A stretch of DNA of 64,000 nt from Paracoccus spongiarum. GTDB taxonomy: Bacteria > Pseudomonadota > Alphaproteobacteria > Rhodobacterales > Rhodobacteraceae. The notes under the pieces were generated by a model. It saw only the letters and a list, made by a program, of their open reading frames with translations. It was not told where the DNA came from and did no database searches. The stretch covers positions 1 to 64,000 of the forward strand of contig NZ_JAVAMQ010000015.1 of NCBI RefSeq assembly GCF_030732095.1, in the 5' to 3' direction. Of the stretch, positions 7,799 through 15,041 are shown piece after piece. The position numbers and the translations under genes are program-made. Numbering within the stretch: position 1 is the stretch's first letter; every line of letters begins with the position of its first letter.

Positions 7799-9579
7799 GG
7801 CGTGTCTCCGAATTGCAGCGCGACGAGGCGGGCATAGGCGCCGCCCCGGGCCATCAACTGGTCATGGCTGCCCTCTTCGACAACCCTGCCCGCCTGCATC
7901 ACCACGATCTTGTCGGCCTTGCGGATCGTCGACAGCCGGTGCGCTATCACCAGCGTGGTGCGGCCCGCCGACAGCCGGTCCAGCGCGTCCTGGACCAGCC
8001 GTTCGCTGGCGCTGTCCAGCGCGCTGGTCGCCTCGTCCAGCAGCAGGATCGGGGCATCGCGCAGGATCGCGCGGGCAATGGCGATGCGCTGGCGCTGGCC
8101 GCCCGACAGCGCCGAGCCGCGCGGCCCGGCCGTGCTGTCGAGGCCGCGGGCGGTGTGGTCCACGAAATCGCTGACATGGGCGGCGTCCAGCGCGGCCGCA
8201 AGCGCCGCCGGGTCGGCGTCGGGGCGGCCCATCAGGATGTTGTCGCGCAGGCTTTCGTCGAACAGCGCCGATTCCTGCGCCACGGTCGAGAACTGGTCGC
8301 GCAGCACCCCGAGGTCGTAGTCCGCGACCGGCACGCCGCCCAGCAGCACCTGGCCGCTGTCGGGATCGACCATCCGGGTCAGCAGGTTGAAGACGGTCGA
8401 TTTTCCCGCGCCCGAGGGACCGACCAGCGCGGTGGTCTGCCCGGCCGCGGCGGTGAAGCCGAGGCCTCGCAGCACCGGCTGGCCGTCATAGGACAGCGCC
8501 ACGTCCGACAGGGTGATCGCGGTGCTGTCGGGCGGCGCCAGGCGCGGACCCGAGCGGATGCCGGGCGCGGTGTCGAAGACCTCGTAGATGCGTTCGAGGC
8601 TGGCCGCCGCGGTCTGCCAGCTGCCCGCCAGCCCGCCAAGCCGGCGCATCGGCTGGAAGGCCAGCGCCAGCGCAGTGAAGAAGGACATGAAGTCTCCGAC
8701 GCTGCGCTGGCCCTCCATCACCTCGCGCCCGCCCAGCGCGAGGACCGCGACGAAGCCGATGCCGGTGACGATGTCGGTCATCGCCGGGATCACCACGCTG
8801 GTCGCGGCGACCTTGACCTCGGCCTGCCGGACCCGCTCGACGATGGCGGCAAAGCGGCGGGTCTGGTCGTCCTCGGCGCGGTTCAGCCGGATCGCGGCGA
8901 TGCCGTGCAGCACCTCGTCCAGCCGGGTGGCGCGGGCGCTGGCATTGACCCGGTTCTGGCGCATCTTGCGGCGGACGTAACGCTGGACCAGCGCGGTGGG
9001 CACGATCAGCAGCGGCGCCCCGACCAGCGCCGCCAGCGTCCAGGACGGGTCCACCGACAGCGCCACCCCGAACAGCAGCACCAGCGAGATCGCGTCGCGC
9101 GTGGCCCCGGTCAGCAGCGTGGCCCAGACGCCCTGCACCGCGATGGTGTCGCCCTGGATGCGCTCTATCAGCGCGCCGGGCGGGTTGTCGCGGAAGAAGC
9201 GGCCGTCGAGGCGCATGACATGGGCCAGCAGGTCGGTCTGCATCCGGGTCGAGATGCCCAGCGAGATCCGCGTCAGCAGCGACCGGCTGGCCACCAGCGT
9301 CACCGCGCGCAGCAGGAAGGTGGCGAAGATCGCCCCGCCGACCCACCAGATCGCGCCCGGCTGGCGGCCCGCGAAGACCAGGTCGAAGAGCGGCTTCAGC
9401 ATCCACGAGATCAGCGCCAGCGTCGAGCCCTCGAGCGTCATCAGCAGGAAGGCCACGACCATGCCGCCGCGATGGATACGCAGGTAGTCGGACCAGAGCC
9501 GCCGGAACAGCGCGGACGAGGAGGGGGTCGGGGTCACGGCGGCAGGACCTCGCTGGCGCGGATTGCGGATGCCCGCCAA
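7795..9579 (-). CDS. MsbA-like ABC exporter (fused permease and ATPase)
   Basis: A 594-residue half-transporter. The N-terminal half has about six hydrophobic segments (for example MVVAFLLMTLEGSTLALISW). The ATPase half has Walker A GPSGAGKST (about residues 389-397), signature [14 protein letters not shown], Walker B ILLLDEATSALD and the switch His in VIAHRLSTI. The best family match is the lipid A/multidrug exporter MsbA, so an inner-membrane lipid or drug flippase is inferred. The start is uncertain: a TTG at 9579 lies 3 nt after rsmD with GAAGG upstream, and a GTG at 9537 is possible. It overlaps ygfZ by 4 nt. Confidence 0.85.
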   Translation of the reverse strand: MAGIRNPRQRGPAAVTPTPSSSALFRRLWSDYLRIHRGGMVVAFLLMTLEGSTLALISWMLKPLFDLVFAGRQPGAIWWVGGAIFATFLLRAVTLVASRSLLTRISLGISTRMQTDLLAHVMRLDGRFFRDNPPGALIERIQGDTIAVQGVWATLLTGATRDAISLVLLFGVALSVDPSWTLAALVGAPLLIVPTALVQRYVRRKMRQNRVNASARATRLDEVLHGIAAIRLNRAEDDQTRRFAAIVERVRQAEVKVAATSVVIPAMTDIVTGIGFVAVLALGGREVMEGQRSVGDFMSFFTALALAFQPMRRLGGLAGSWQTAAASLERIYEVFDTAPGIRSGPRLAPPDSTAITLSDVALSYDGQPVLRGLGFTAAAGQTTALVGPSGAGKSTVFNLLTRMVDPDSGQVLLGGVPVADYDLGVLRDQFSTVAQESALFDESLRDNILMGRPDADPAALAAALDAAHVSDFVDHTARGLDSTAGPRGSALSGGQRQRIAIARAILRDAPILLLDEATSALDSASERLVQDALDRLSAGRTTLVIAHRLSTIRKADKIVVMQAGRVVEEGSHDQLMARGGAYARLVALQFGDTP

Positions 9580-9582
9580 GGC

Positions 9583-10380
9583 TTAGCGCCTTCGGGGGGG
9601 CGCGGGCAAGCCGGGGCCGGCGGACGGGCGGGCTGCGGGGTCCTGCGTCCGGGGCGGGTGCGCGCGGCGCCCTGCTGCGGCGGTCGGGTCTGCCGGGCGG
9701 GCGGCAGGGGGGGTGGTGCCTGCGCGGCCGGAGGTTGGGGGGCCGGAGGTGGAGGGGCCGGAGGTTGAGGGGGTGGCGTCTGCCGGCGCGGCGCCTGCGG
9801 GGACCGGGCCGGCCATGCGGGCCAGGGTCACCACCGTGTCGCCATAGCTGCGCTGGTCCAGCCGGACCAGCGGGGCGGGCAGCAGGGGGGCGCGCGACTC
9901 CTCCCAGACGACCAGCGCGCCCGGGGCGATCCAGCCGCCGGCCAGCGCCGCGGCGATGGCGGCCTCGCCCAGCCCCTTGCCATAGGGCGGGTCGAGGAAG
10001 ACCAGCGTGTAGGGCGGGCCGCGATGGATGCCGAGGCGGGTCGCGTCACCGCGCCGGATCGCGGTGACGGCCTGCGCCCGCGCACGATCGACATTTGCGC
10101 GGATCAGCGCCCGGGCGACTGCGCCGTCATCGACGAAATCGACCTGCGCCGCACCGCGCGACAGCGCCTCGAGCCCAAGGGCACCGCTGCCGGCGAAGAG
10201 GTCGAGGACCCGCGCATCCGTCACCGGGTTGCCGTGGCTGGCGCTGTGGCTGCCATTCACCAGCAGGTTGAAGATCGCCTCGCGCACCCGGTCGGTGGTC
10301 GGGCGCAGATGCGCGGCCGCGTCGCCCTGCCCGATCTCGGCCAGCTTCAGGCCGCGCAGGCGGCCGGCCACGATCCTCAT
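9583..10380 (-). CDS. rsmD: 16S rRNA (guanine966-N2)-methyltransferase with a long Pro/Ala-rich tail
   Basis: RsmD methylates G966 of 16S rRNA during 30S assembly. The start MRIVAGRLRGLKL is typical. LRPTTDRVREAIFN, the SAM motif VLDLFAGSGALGLEALSRGA and the catalytic FLDPPYGKG (an NPPY-type motif) are all present, and the family core ends near VVTLARM (about residue 189). About 76 further residues follow, almost entirely Pro, Ala, Gly, Thr, Ser and Arg, which normal RsmD (about 185-200 residues) lacks. Part of this tail is encoded by three 15-bp tandem repeats. It lies between the ferredoxin-reductase-like gene and the ABC exporter on the same strand. Confidence 0.88.
   Translation of the reverse strand: MRIVAGRLRGLKLAEIGQGDAAAHLRPTTDRVREAIFNLLVNGSHSASHGNPVTDARVLDLFAGSGALGLEALSRGAAQVDFVDDGAVARALIRANVDRARAQAVTAIRRGDATRLGIHRGPPYTLVFLDPPYGKGLGEAAIAAALAGGWIAPGALVVWEESRAPLLPAPLVRLDQRSYGDTVVTLARMAGPVPAGAAPADATPSTSGPSTSGPPTSGRAGTTPPAARPADPTAAAGRRAHPPRTQDPAARPSAGPGLPAPPRRR
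9726..9770. repeat. three 15-bp tandem repeats inside the rsmD tail
   Basis: Units at 9726-9740, 9741-9755 and 9756-9770, each GGCCGGAGGT followed by a variable 5 nt (TGGGG, GGAGG, TGAGG). On the coding strand they encode in-frame five-residue repeats of the TSGP(S/P) type. Confidence 0.85.
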
Positions 10381-10394
10381 GGGCCGGTCCCGGA

Positions 10395-10441
10395 TGCGTC
10401 CCGCGACGGCCGGGGGGCTGTCTGCCCCCCGGACCCCCCGA
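10395..10441 (+). repeat. 47-nt palindrome-containing intergenic repeat, copy 1
   Basis: Identical over 47 nt to 12328-12374 in opposite orientation. The core is the hairpin CCGGGGGGC-tgtct-GCCCCCCGG followed by ACCCCCCGA. It lies between the ferredoxin-reductase-like gene and rsmD, both transcribed leftward. The similar hairpin plus ACCCCCCG that I associate with Rhodobacterales intergenic regions suggests a REP-type element. Confidence 0.8.
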
Positions 10442-10462
10442 GGATATTTGCGCCAGGGCAAG

Positions 10463-11662
10463 TCACAGCAGCGCCCTGAGATCGGCGGCGGCGACCAGAG
10501 CCGCAGGATCGGGCGAGCGGCCGGCCTCGATCAGCCGCTTGCCGATCATGTAGGCGCGGGCGTCATTCAGCGCGTCGACCGCGATCAGCCGGGCGCCGCG
10601 GTAGTACCAGACCGAGCCGCCATGCGGGCCCTCGGCCGGGCGGGTCACGATCCGGTCATGGCCGGTGCCCAGCCCCGCGATCTGCAGCTTCGCGTCGAAC
10701 TGGTCTGACCAGAACCAGGGCCGCGGCGCATAGGCACGGTCGGCGCCAAGGATGTTGTCGGCCACCGCCTCGGCCATGTCGATGGCGCCGCCAACGCTTT
10801 CCAGGCGCAGCCGGCCGCCCTGCCACGGGATGCTGGCGCAGTCGCCGGCCGCCCAGATCGCCGGGTCGGACGTCCGGCCGCGATCGTCGGTGGCGATGCC
10901 GTTGTCGATCCCGAGTCCGGACCGTTCGGCAAGCGCGGTCTCGGGGGTGACGCCGATGCCGGTCACCACGAGGTCGGCGGGCAGGTCGCGTCCGTCGGCC
11001 AGCCGCACGCCGGTGGCGCGGTCGGTGCCGGTGATGCCGGCGATGGCGGTGCCTTCGAGGATGGTCACGCGGTGGCTGCGGTGCAGGTCGCGGATCATGC
11101 CGGCCGTCTCGGCGGCGGCGACCCGGCCGAGGATGCGCGGCGCGGCTTCGATCAGCGTGACCGAGAGGTCCAGCTTGCGCGCGACGGCCGCCGCCTCGAG
11201 GCCGATATAGCCGCCGCCGATCACGACCAGCCGGCGGCCGGGCTGCAATCCGGGGGCCAGCGCCTCGATATCGGCCAGGCTGCGAATGACATGCACGCCG
11301 GGCAGGTGGCCGCCGATCCCGGCGGGCAACCGGCGCGGCCGGGCGCCCAGGGTCAGGACCAGGGCATCATAGGCATGGCTGCCCCGATCGGTCGTGACGA
11401 TGCGCGCGTCGCGGTCGATGGCGGTCGCGGTTTCGCCGAGGCGCAGCGTCACGCCCTGCGCGGCCCACCAGTCGGCGCCGCGCAGCATCAGCCGGTCGAG
11501 GCCCATCCGGCCCAGCAGGTAGTCCTTGGAAAGCGGCGGGCGCTGATAGGGGGCGACCGGCTCGCTGCCGATCAGGGTCACCGGGCCCGCATGGCCCGCC
11601 GCGCGCAGCCGCGCCGCCAGCGAGGCCGCCGCCTGCCCCGCTCCCAGGATCACGATCCGCAT
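10463..11662 (-). CDS. NAD(P)/FAD-dependent oxidoreductase, ferredoxin/rubredoxin reductase type
   Basis: A 399-residue flavoprotein of the putidaredoxin-reductase/BphA4 class that passes electrons from NAD(P)H to a small iron-sulfur protein. The N-terminal FAD site is MRIVILGAGQAAASLAARLR. PYQRPPLSKDYL is the class-typical flavin-contact segment near residue 40. The NAD site is VVIGGGYIGLEAAAVARK and the second FAD motif is IWAAGDCAS. The C-terminal reductase domain follows (PWFWSDQFDAKLQIAG). The partner ferredoxin and oxygenase are not adjacent, so the physiological pathway is unknown. It is first of a leftward group and divergent from the peroxiredoxin gene. Confidence 0.87.
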   Translation of the reverse strand: MRIVILGAGQAAASLAARLRAAGHAGPVTLIGSEPVAPYQRPPLSKDYLLGRMGLDRLMLRGADWWAAQGVTLRLGETATAIDRDARIVTTDRGSHAYDALVLTLGARPRRLPAGIGGHLPGVHVIRSLADIEALAPGLQPGRRLVVIGGGYIGLEAAAVARKLDLSVTLIEAAPRILGRVAAAETAGMIRDLHRSHRVTILEGTAIAGITGTDRATGVRLADGRDLPADLVVTGIGVTPETALAERSGLGIDNGIATDDRGRTSDPAIWAAGDCASIPWQGGRLRLESVGGAIDMAEAVADNILGADRAYAPRPWFWSDQFDAKLQIAGLGTGHDRIVTRPAEGPHGGSVWYYRGARLIAVDALNDARAYMIGKRLIEAGRSPDPAALVAAADLRALL

Positions 11663-11779
11663 CCCCAGCCTCCTTCCGTGCCCCGGGCCGTGGCCGGGCG
11701 GCCCGCCCGCGGCTCTGGCCCATCGCCGGGGTGCAACCTATAGTCGCCGCGAATCCGTTGCAATTCATGGAGCGCAGCA

Positions 11780-12265
11780 ATGAGCATCACGGTCGGCGAC
11801 AACTTTCCGCAGGGCAGCCTGTTGCGGGTGGGCGAGAACGGCCCCGAGGCGGTCGACACGGCCAGCCTCGCCGCGGGCCGGGTGGCGGTGTTCGGCCTGC
11901 CGGGCGCCTTCACCGGGACCTGCACGAATGCGCACATGCCCAGCTTCGTGCGCACCGCCGACCGGTTCCGCGCCAAGGGCATCGACCGGATCGTCTGCCT
12001 GACGGTCAACGATCCCTTCGTCTGCGCCGCATGGGCGCGCGAGACCGGCGCCACCGAGGCCGGGATCGAGGTCCTGGCCGATGCCGATGGCAGCGTGACC
12101 CGCGCCCTCGGGCTGGATTTCGATGCGCCGCCGGCGGGTCTGTTCGGGCGCTGCCGGCGCTTTGCCGCGCTGCTGTCCGGCGGCCGGGTCGAGGTGATCG
12201 ATGTCGAGGATTCGCCCGGCCAGTGCAGCGTCAGCGCCGGCGAGGCGCTGCTGGAAAAGGCCTGA
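11780..12265 (+). CDS. peroxiredoxin (Prx5-type)
   Basis: A 161-residue thiol peroxidase that reduces hydrogen and alkyl peroxides in the cytoplasm. The PxxxTxxC active site is PGAFTGTC with the peroxidatic Cys at residue 48. Other Cys residues include one in SPGQCSVS near residue 153. The Gly before Thr47 replaces the usual Pro of PGAFTPTC, and the following TNAHMPSF resembles the family's HLPGF loop. This is a short atypical form that may use glutathione or glutaredoxin as reductant. The ATG has GGAG about 9 nt upstream. Confidence 0.88.
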   Translation: MSITVGDNFPQGSLLRVGENGPEAVDTASLAAGRVAVFGLPGAFTGTCTNAHMPSFVRTADRFRAKGIDRIVCLTVNDPFVCAAWARETGATEAGIEVLADADGSVTRALGLDFDAPPAGLFGRCRRFAALLSGGRVEVIDVEDSPGQCSVSAGEALLEKA

Positions 12266-12327
12266 CCTCCCCGCGCCTGCCGGGGCGGGCAGGCACCGCG
12301 CGGGCGCGACCGGCCGCCCCTGCGTGA

Positions 12328-12374
12328 TCGGGGGGTCCGGGGGGCAGACAGCCCCCCGGCCGTCGCGGGACGCA
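12328..12374 (-). repeat. 47-nt palindrome-containing intergenic repeat, copy 2
   Basis: Exact inverted copy of 10395-10441. It sits between the convergent ends of the peroxiredoxin gene and the FemAB-like gene, where its hairpin could act as a two-way terminator although no T run follows. Confidence 0.8.
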
Positions 12375-12459
12375 AGCCGGCGCCGGCATCCGCCGCCGGG
12401 TGCGGCGCGTGCGGCCCGCGCGGCCCCTTGCCCTGGCCGCCCGACCCCGGCGCCCGGCT

Positions 12460-13599
12460 TCAGACGCGATCCGCGCGCCGGAAGGGCCCCCATTCCGTCA
12501 GCAGGTCGATGTCCGACCCCATCGCCGCCCGCTCTTGCTGCAGGTAGTCCTCGAGCGCGCGGTGAAAGCCCGCGTCGCGCACCCAGTGCAGCGAGTGGAT
12601 CGGCACCGGCAGATAGCCGCGCGCCAGCTTGTGTTCGCCCTGCGCGCCGGCCTCGACCCGCGCCAGCCGCCGCTCGATCGCGATGTCGATGGCCTGATGG
12701 TAGCACAGTTCGAAATGCAGGAAGGCATGATCCTCGATGCAGCCCCAGTACCGTCCGTACAGCGCCTCCGGGCCCAGGAAGTTCAGCGCCCCGGCGATCG
12801 GCCGGCCGTCGCGTTCGGCCAGCACCAGGATCACGTCGTCGCGCATGTCCTGCTGGAGCCGGTCGAAGAAGGCGCGGGTCAGGTAGGGCTGGCCCCATTT
12901 GCGGCTGCCGGTGTCCTGGTAGAACGCCCAGAAGGCGTCCCAATGCGCAGGCCGCAGGTCGTCGCCGGTAAGCCGCAGGATGCGGCCGCCGAAATCCTGC
13001 GCGCGCTGGCGCTCCTTGCGCAGCGCCTTGCGCTTGCGCGAGGACAGCTGCGCCAGGAAGTCGTCATAGGATGCATAGCCGCGGTTCAGCCAGTGGAACT
13101 GCTGGGTGAGGCGCGGCAGGAACCCCGCCTCGGGGCCCAGCCGTGCCTCGGCCTCGGTGCAGAAGGTGACATGCACGCCCGAGGCGCCGCCGCGCTCGGC
13201 CAATTGGCACATCCCGGCCAGCAGCGCCTGCCGGATCGCCGGGTCGCGCGCCAGCAGCCGCGCCCCGGTCGCCGGGGTGAAGGGCACCGTCGCCTGCAGC
13301 TTGGGGTAATAGCGGCCGCCGGCGCGCTGGTAGGCCTGCGCCCAGGCGTGGTCGAAGATGTATTCGCCCTGGCTGTGCGACTTGGCATAGAGCGGCACGG
13401 CGCCGAGCATGGTGGCGCCGCGCTGGATGGTCAGGTGCAGGGGCTGCCAGCCGGTGCCGGTGCCGACCGATCGCGACTCCTCCAGCGCCAGAAGAAAGCG
13501 GTGCGAGGTGAACGGGTTGCCATCGCCAAGCCCGTCCCAGTCCGCGGCCGGAATGGCGCTGATCGCGGGATGGGTGGTCATCGTCAGATCAAGGCTCAT
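12460..13599 (-). CDS. FemAB/GNAT-like protein (PF04339, 'peptidogalycan biosynthesis')
   Basis: A 379-residue soluble protein of the GNAT superfamily group related to FemAB/BioF2 acyltransferases. The family hallmarks NPFTSHRFLLALEESRSV near the N-terminus, the SSRKRKALRKERQRA helix, the FYQDTGSRKWGQPYLT segment and the FELCYHQAIDIAIERRLARVEAGAQGEHK block can all be read. The family's substrate is not established; aminoacyl or acyl transfer to an envelope component is the usual guess. The ATG at 13599 was chosen over a TTG 9 nt upstream. It stands alone on the minus strand. Confidence 0.78.
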   Translation of the reverse strand: MSLDLTMTTHPAISAIPAADWDGLGDGNPFTSHRFLLALEESRSVGTGTGWQPLHLTIQRGATMLGAVPLYAKSHSQGEYIFDHAWAQAYQRAGGRYYPKLQATVPFTPATGARLLARDPAIRQALLAGMCQLAERGGASGVHVTFCTEAEARLGPEAGFLPRLTQQFHWLNRGYASYDDFLAQLSSRKRKALRKERQRAQDFGGRILRLTGDDLRPAHWDAFWAFYQDTGSRKWGQPYLTRAFFDRLQQDMRDDVILVLAERDGRPIAGALNFLGPEALYGRYWGCIEDHAFLHFELCYHQAIDIAIERRLARVEAGAQGEHKLARGYLPVPIHSLHWVRDAGFHRALEDYLQQERAAMGSDIDLLTEWGPFRRADRV

Positions 13600-13721
13600 G
13601 CGGCCCAATCTAGGCGGTCGCGGCGGAATTGCCAGCCGTCGCGCGAGCGCGGGCCGCGCGCTGTTGCCGCAGCCTTGCGGCTGCCCGGGCCCGGCCGCGC
13701 GCCCCCCCGCTGCGCGCCTCG

Positions 13722-13734
13722 CCCCCCCCCCCCC
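13722..13734. repeat. homopolymeric run of 13 C
   Basis: Thirteen consecutive C residues in the spacer between the glycerophosphodiesterase and FemAB-like genes, 25 nt beyond the stop of the former. Length may vary in vivo or be a sequencing error. Confidence 0.9.
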
Positions 13735-13759
13735 GCGCGCCTCGGTCCGGGCCCCGGGT

Positions 13760-14515
13760 TCAGGCCCCCGCCGGGTAGTTCTCGTAGGTGATGTTGTCGG
13801 CCAGCTGCCGCGCCCGCGCCTCTTCGGCGGCCGAGCGCACCGTCCAGCACAGGATCGGCACGCCCGCAGCCTTCAGGGCGGCGATGCGCGGATTGGCCAG
13901 ATCGCCCTTGTCATGCGAGACGAAGCAGGCGCCCGAGCTTTCGAAATCCGCAAGATCCGCCAGCCGGGCGCGCGTCGGCTCGTCCAGCATCGGCCAGTCC
14001 TCGGGCGGAAAGCCGCAGGAGGTCAGGCCAACCGGCAGGTCGGGCATCAGCGCGTGAAGGGCGGCGACGACATGGGGGTTGAAGGACATCACCGCCACCG
14101 GCCCCTCATAGGATCGCAGCTGGTCGGCGACATGGCGGTGCAGCTCGCCGATCCCGGCGCCCAGCCGGCCGTCCTGGTCCTTGATCTCGACCAGCAGCGG
14201 CACCCGCCCCGCCACGAGGCGCAGGAACGCGGCCAGCGTCGGGATCGCCTCGTCGCTGCCCGACAGGCGCTTTTCGGCGAGGGTCTCGGGGTCCAGATCG
14301 GCGATATAGGCCTGATCGCCCGCCAGCCGGGCGAGGTCATAGTCGTGAAACACCATCGGCACGCCCCCTGCGGCGGGCTGGATGTCCAGCTCGATCCCGT
14401 GGCCCGCCTCGATCGCGGCCTGCGCGGCGGCAAGGCTGTTTTCGGGCACGCCCGGTCCGTGCAGCCCGCGATGGGCGATGGGCAGGCGCAGGAAGGCATC
14501 GGGCAGCGCGGTCAT
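13760..14515 (-). CDS. ugpQ: glycerophosphodiester phosphodiesterase
   Basis: A 251-residue cytoplasmic enzyme that hydrolyses deacylated phospholipid head-group esters to glycerol 3-phosphate and an alcohol. The GDPD motif IAHRG (catalytic His near residue 15) and the following PENSLAA are intact, as are the metal ligands in GIELDIQ, the second catalytic His in VFHDYDL and VEIKD. No signal peptide is visible, so it resembles cytosolic UgpQ rather than periplasmic GlpQ; the symbol is by resemblance. Its ATG overlaps the RidA stop by 4 nt. Confidence 0.88.
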   Translation of the reverse strand: MTALPDAFLRLPIAHRGLHGPGVPENSLAAAQAAIEAGHGIELDIQPAAGGVPMVFHDYDLARLAGDQAYIADLDPETLAEKRLSGSDEAIPTLAAFLRLVAGRVPLLVEIKDQDGRLGAGIGELHRHVADQLRSYEGPVAVMSFNPHVVAALHALMPDLPVGLTSCGFPPEDWPMLDEPTRARLADLADFESSGACFVSHDKGDLANPRIAALKAAGVPILCWTVRSAAEEARARQLADNITYENYPAGA

Positions 14516-14970
14516 CCGGCGATCTCGAAGACGGCCTCGATCTCGACCGCGACGCCCAGCGGCAGCGAGGGCGCCGAGACGGCGGCGCGGGCGTGGCGGC
14601 CGGCCTCGCCGAACACCTCGACCATGAGGTCCGAGCAGCCGTTGATGACCTTGGGCTGGTCGATGAAATCGCCGGTCGAGTTCACGAAGCCGGTCAGCTT
14701 GACCACCCGCGCCACGCGGTCCAGATCGCCCACCGCCGCCTTCAGCTGCGCGATCAGCGACAACCCGCAGCGGCGCGCGGCGGCGACGCCCTCATCGACC
14801 GACATGCCCTCGCCCAGCCGGCCCCTGATCAGGCCGTTCTCGTCGGCGCTGATCTGGCCCGAGACGAAGACCAGATTGCCGCTGCGGACGAAGGGCACGT
14901 AATTGGCGGCGGGCGCGGGCGCGTCCGGCAGGGTGATGCCCTTGGCGGTCAGGGTGGCTTCGATGCTCAT
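14512..14970 (-). CDS. RidA family protein (Rid7/YjgH-like)
   Basis: A 152-residue member of the RidA (YjgF/YER057c/UK114) family, trimeric enzymes that deaminate reactive enamine/imine intermediates from PLP enzymes. FVRSGNLVFVSGQI and the C-terminal FGEAGRHARAAVSAPSLPLGVAVEIE, with the conserved Arg before the Leu-Pro, can be seen. The insertion DENGLIRGRLGEGMSVDEG is typical of the longer sub-group. The start at 14970 was preferred over one 12 nt upstream by fit to the family. It is coupled by an ATGA overlap to the phosphodiesterase gene downstream. Confidence 0.85.
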   Translation of the reverse strand: MSIEATLTAKGITLPDAPAPAANYVPFVRSGNLVFVSGQISADENGLIRGRLGEGMSVDEGVAAARRCGLSLIAQLKAAVGDLDRVARVVKLTGFVNSTGDFIDQPKVINGCSDLMVEVFGEAGRHARAAVSAPSLPLGVAVEIEAVFEIAG

Positions 14971-15041
14971 GGCGGTCCTCATCTGTCAGGGACGGCCCGC
15001 AGACGGGCCGGGATTCGGCCGCCAGCCTAGCGCGGGCCGGA

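Noticed and set aside
14994-15010. GGCCCG...CGGGCC hairpin downstream of smc as a terminator
   Set aside because: No T-rich run follows on either strand, and a RidA gene starts nearby on the same strand, so it could be plain spacer structure.
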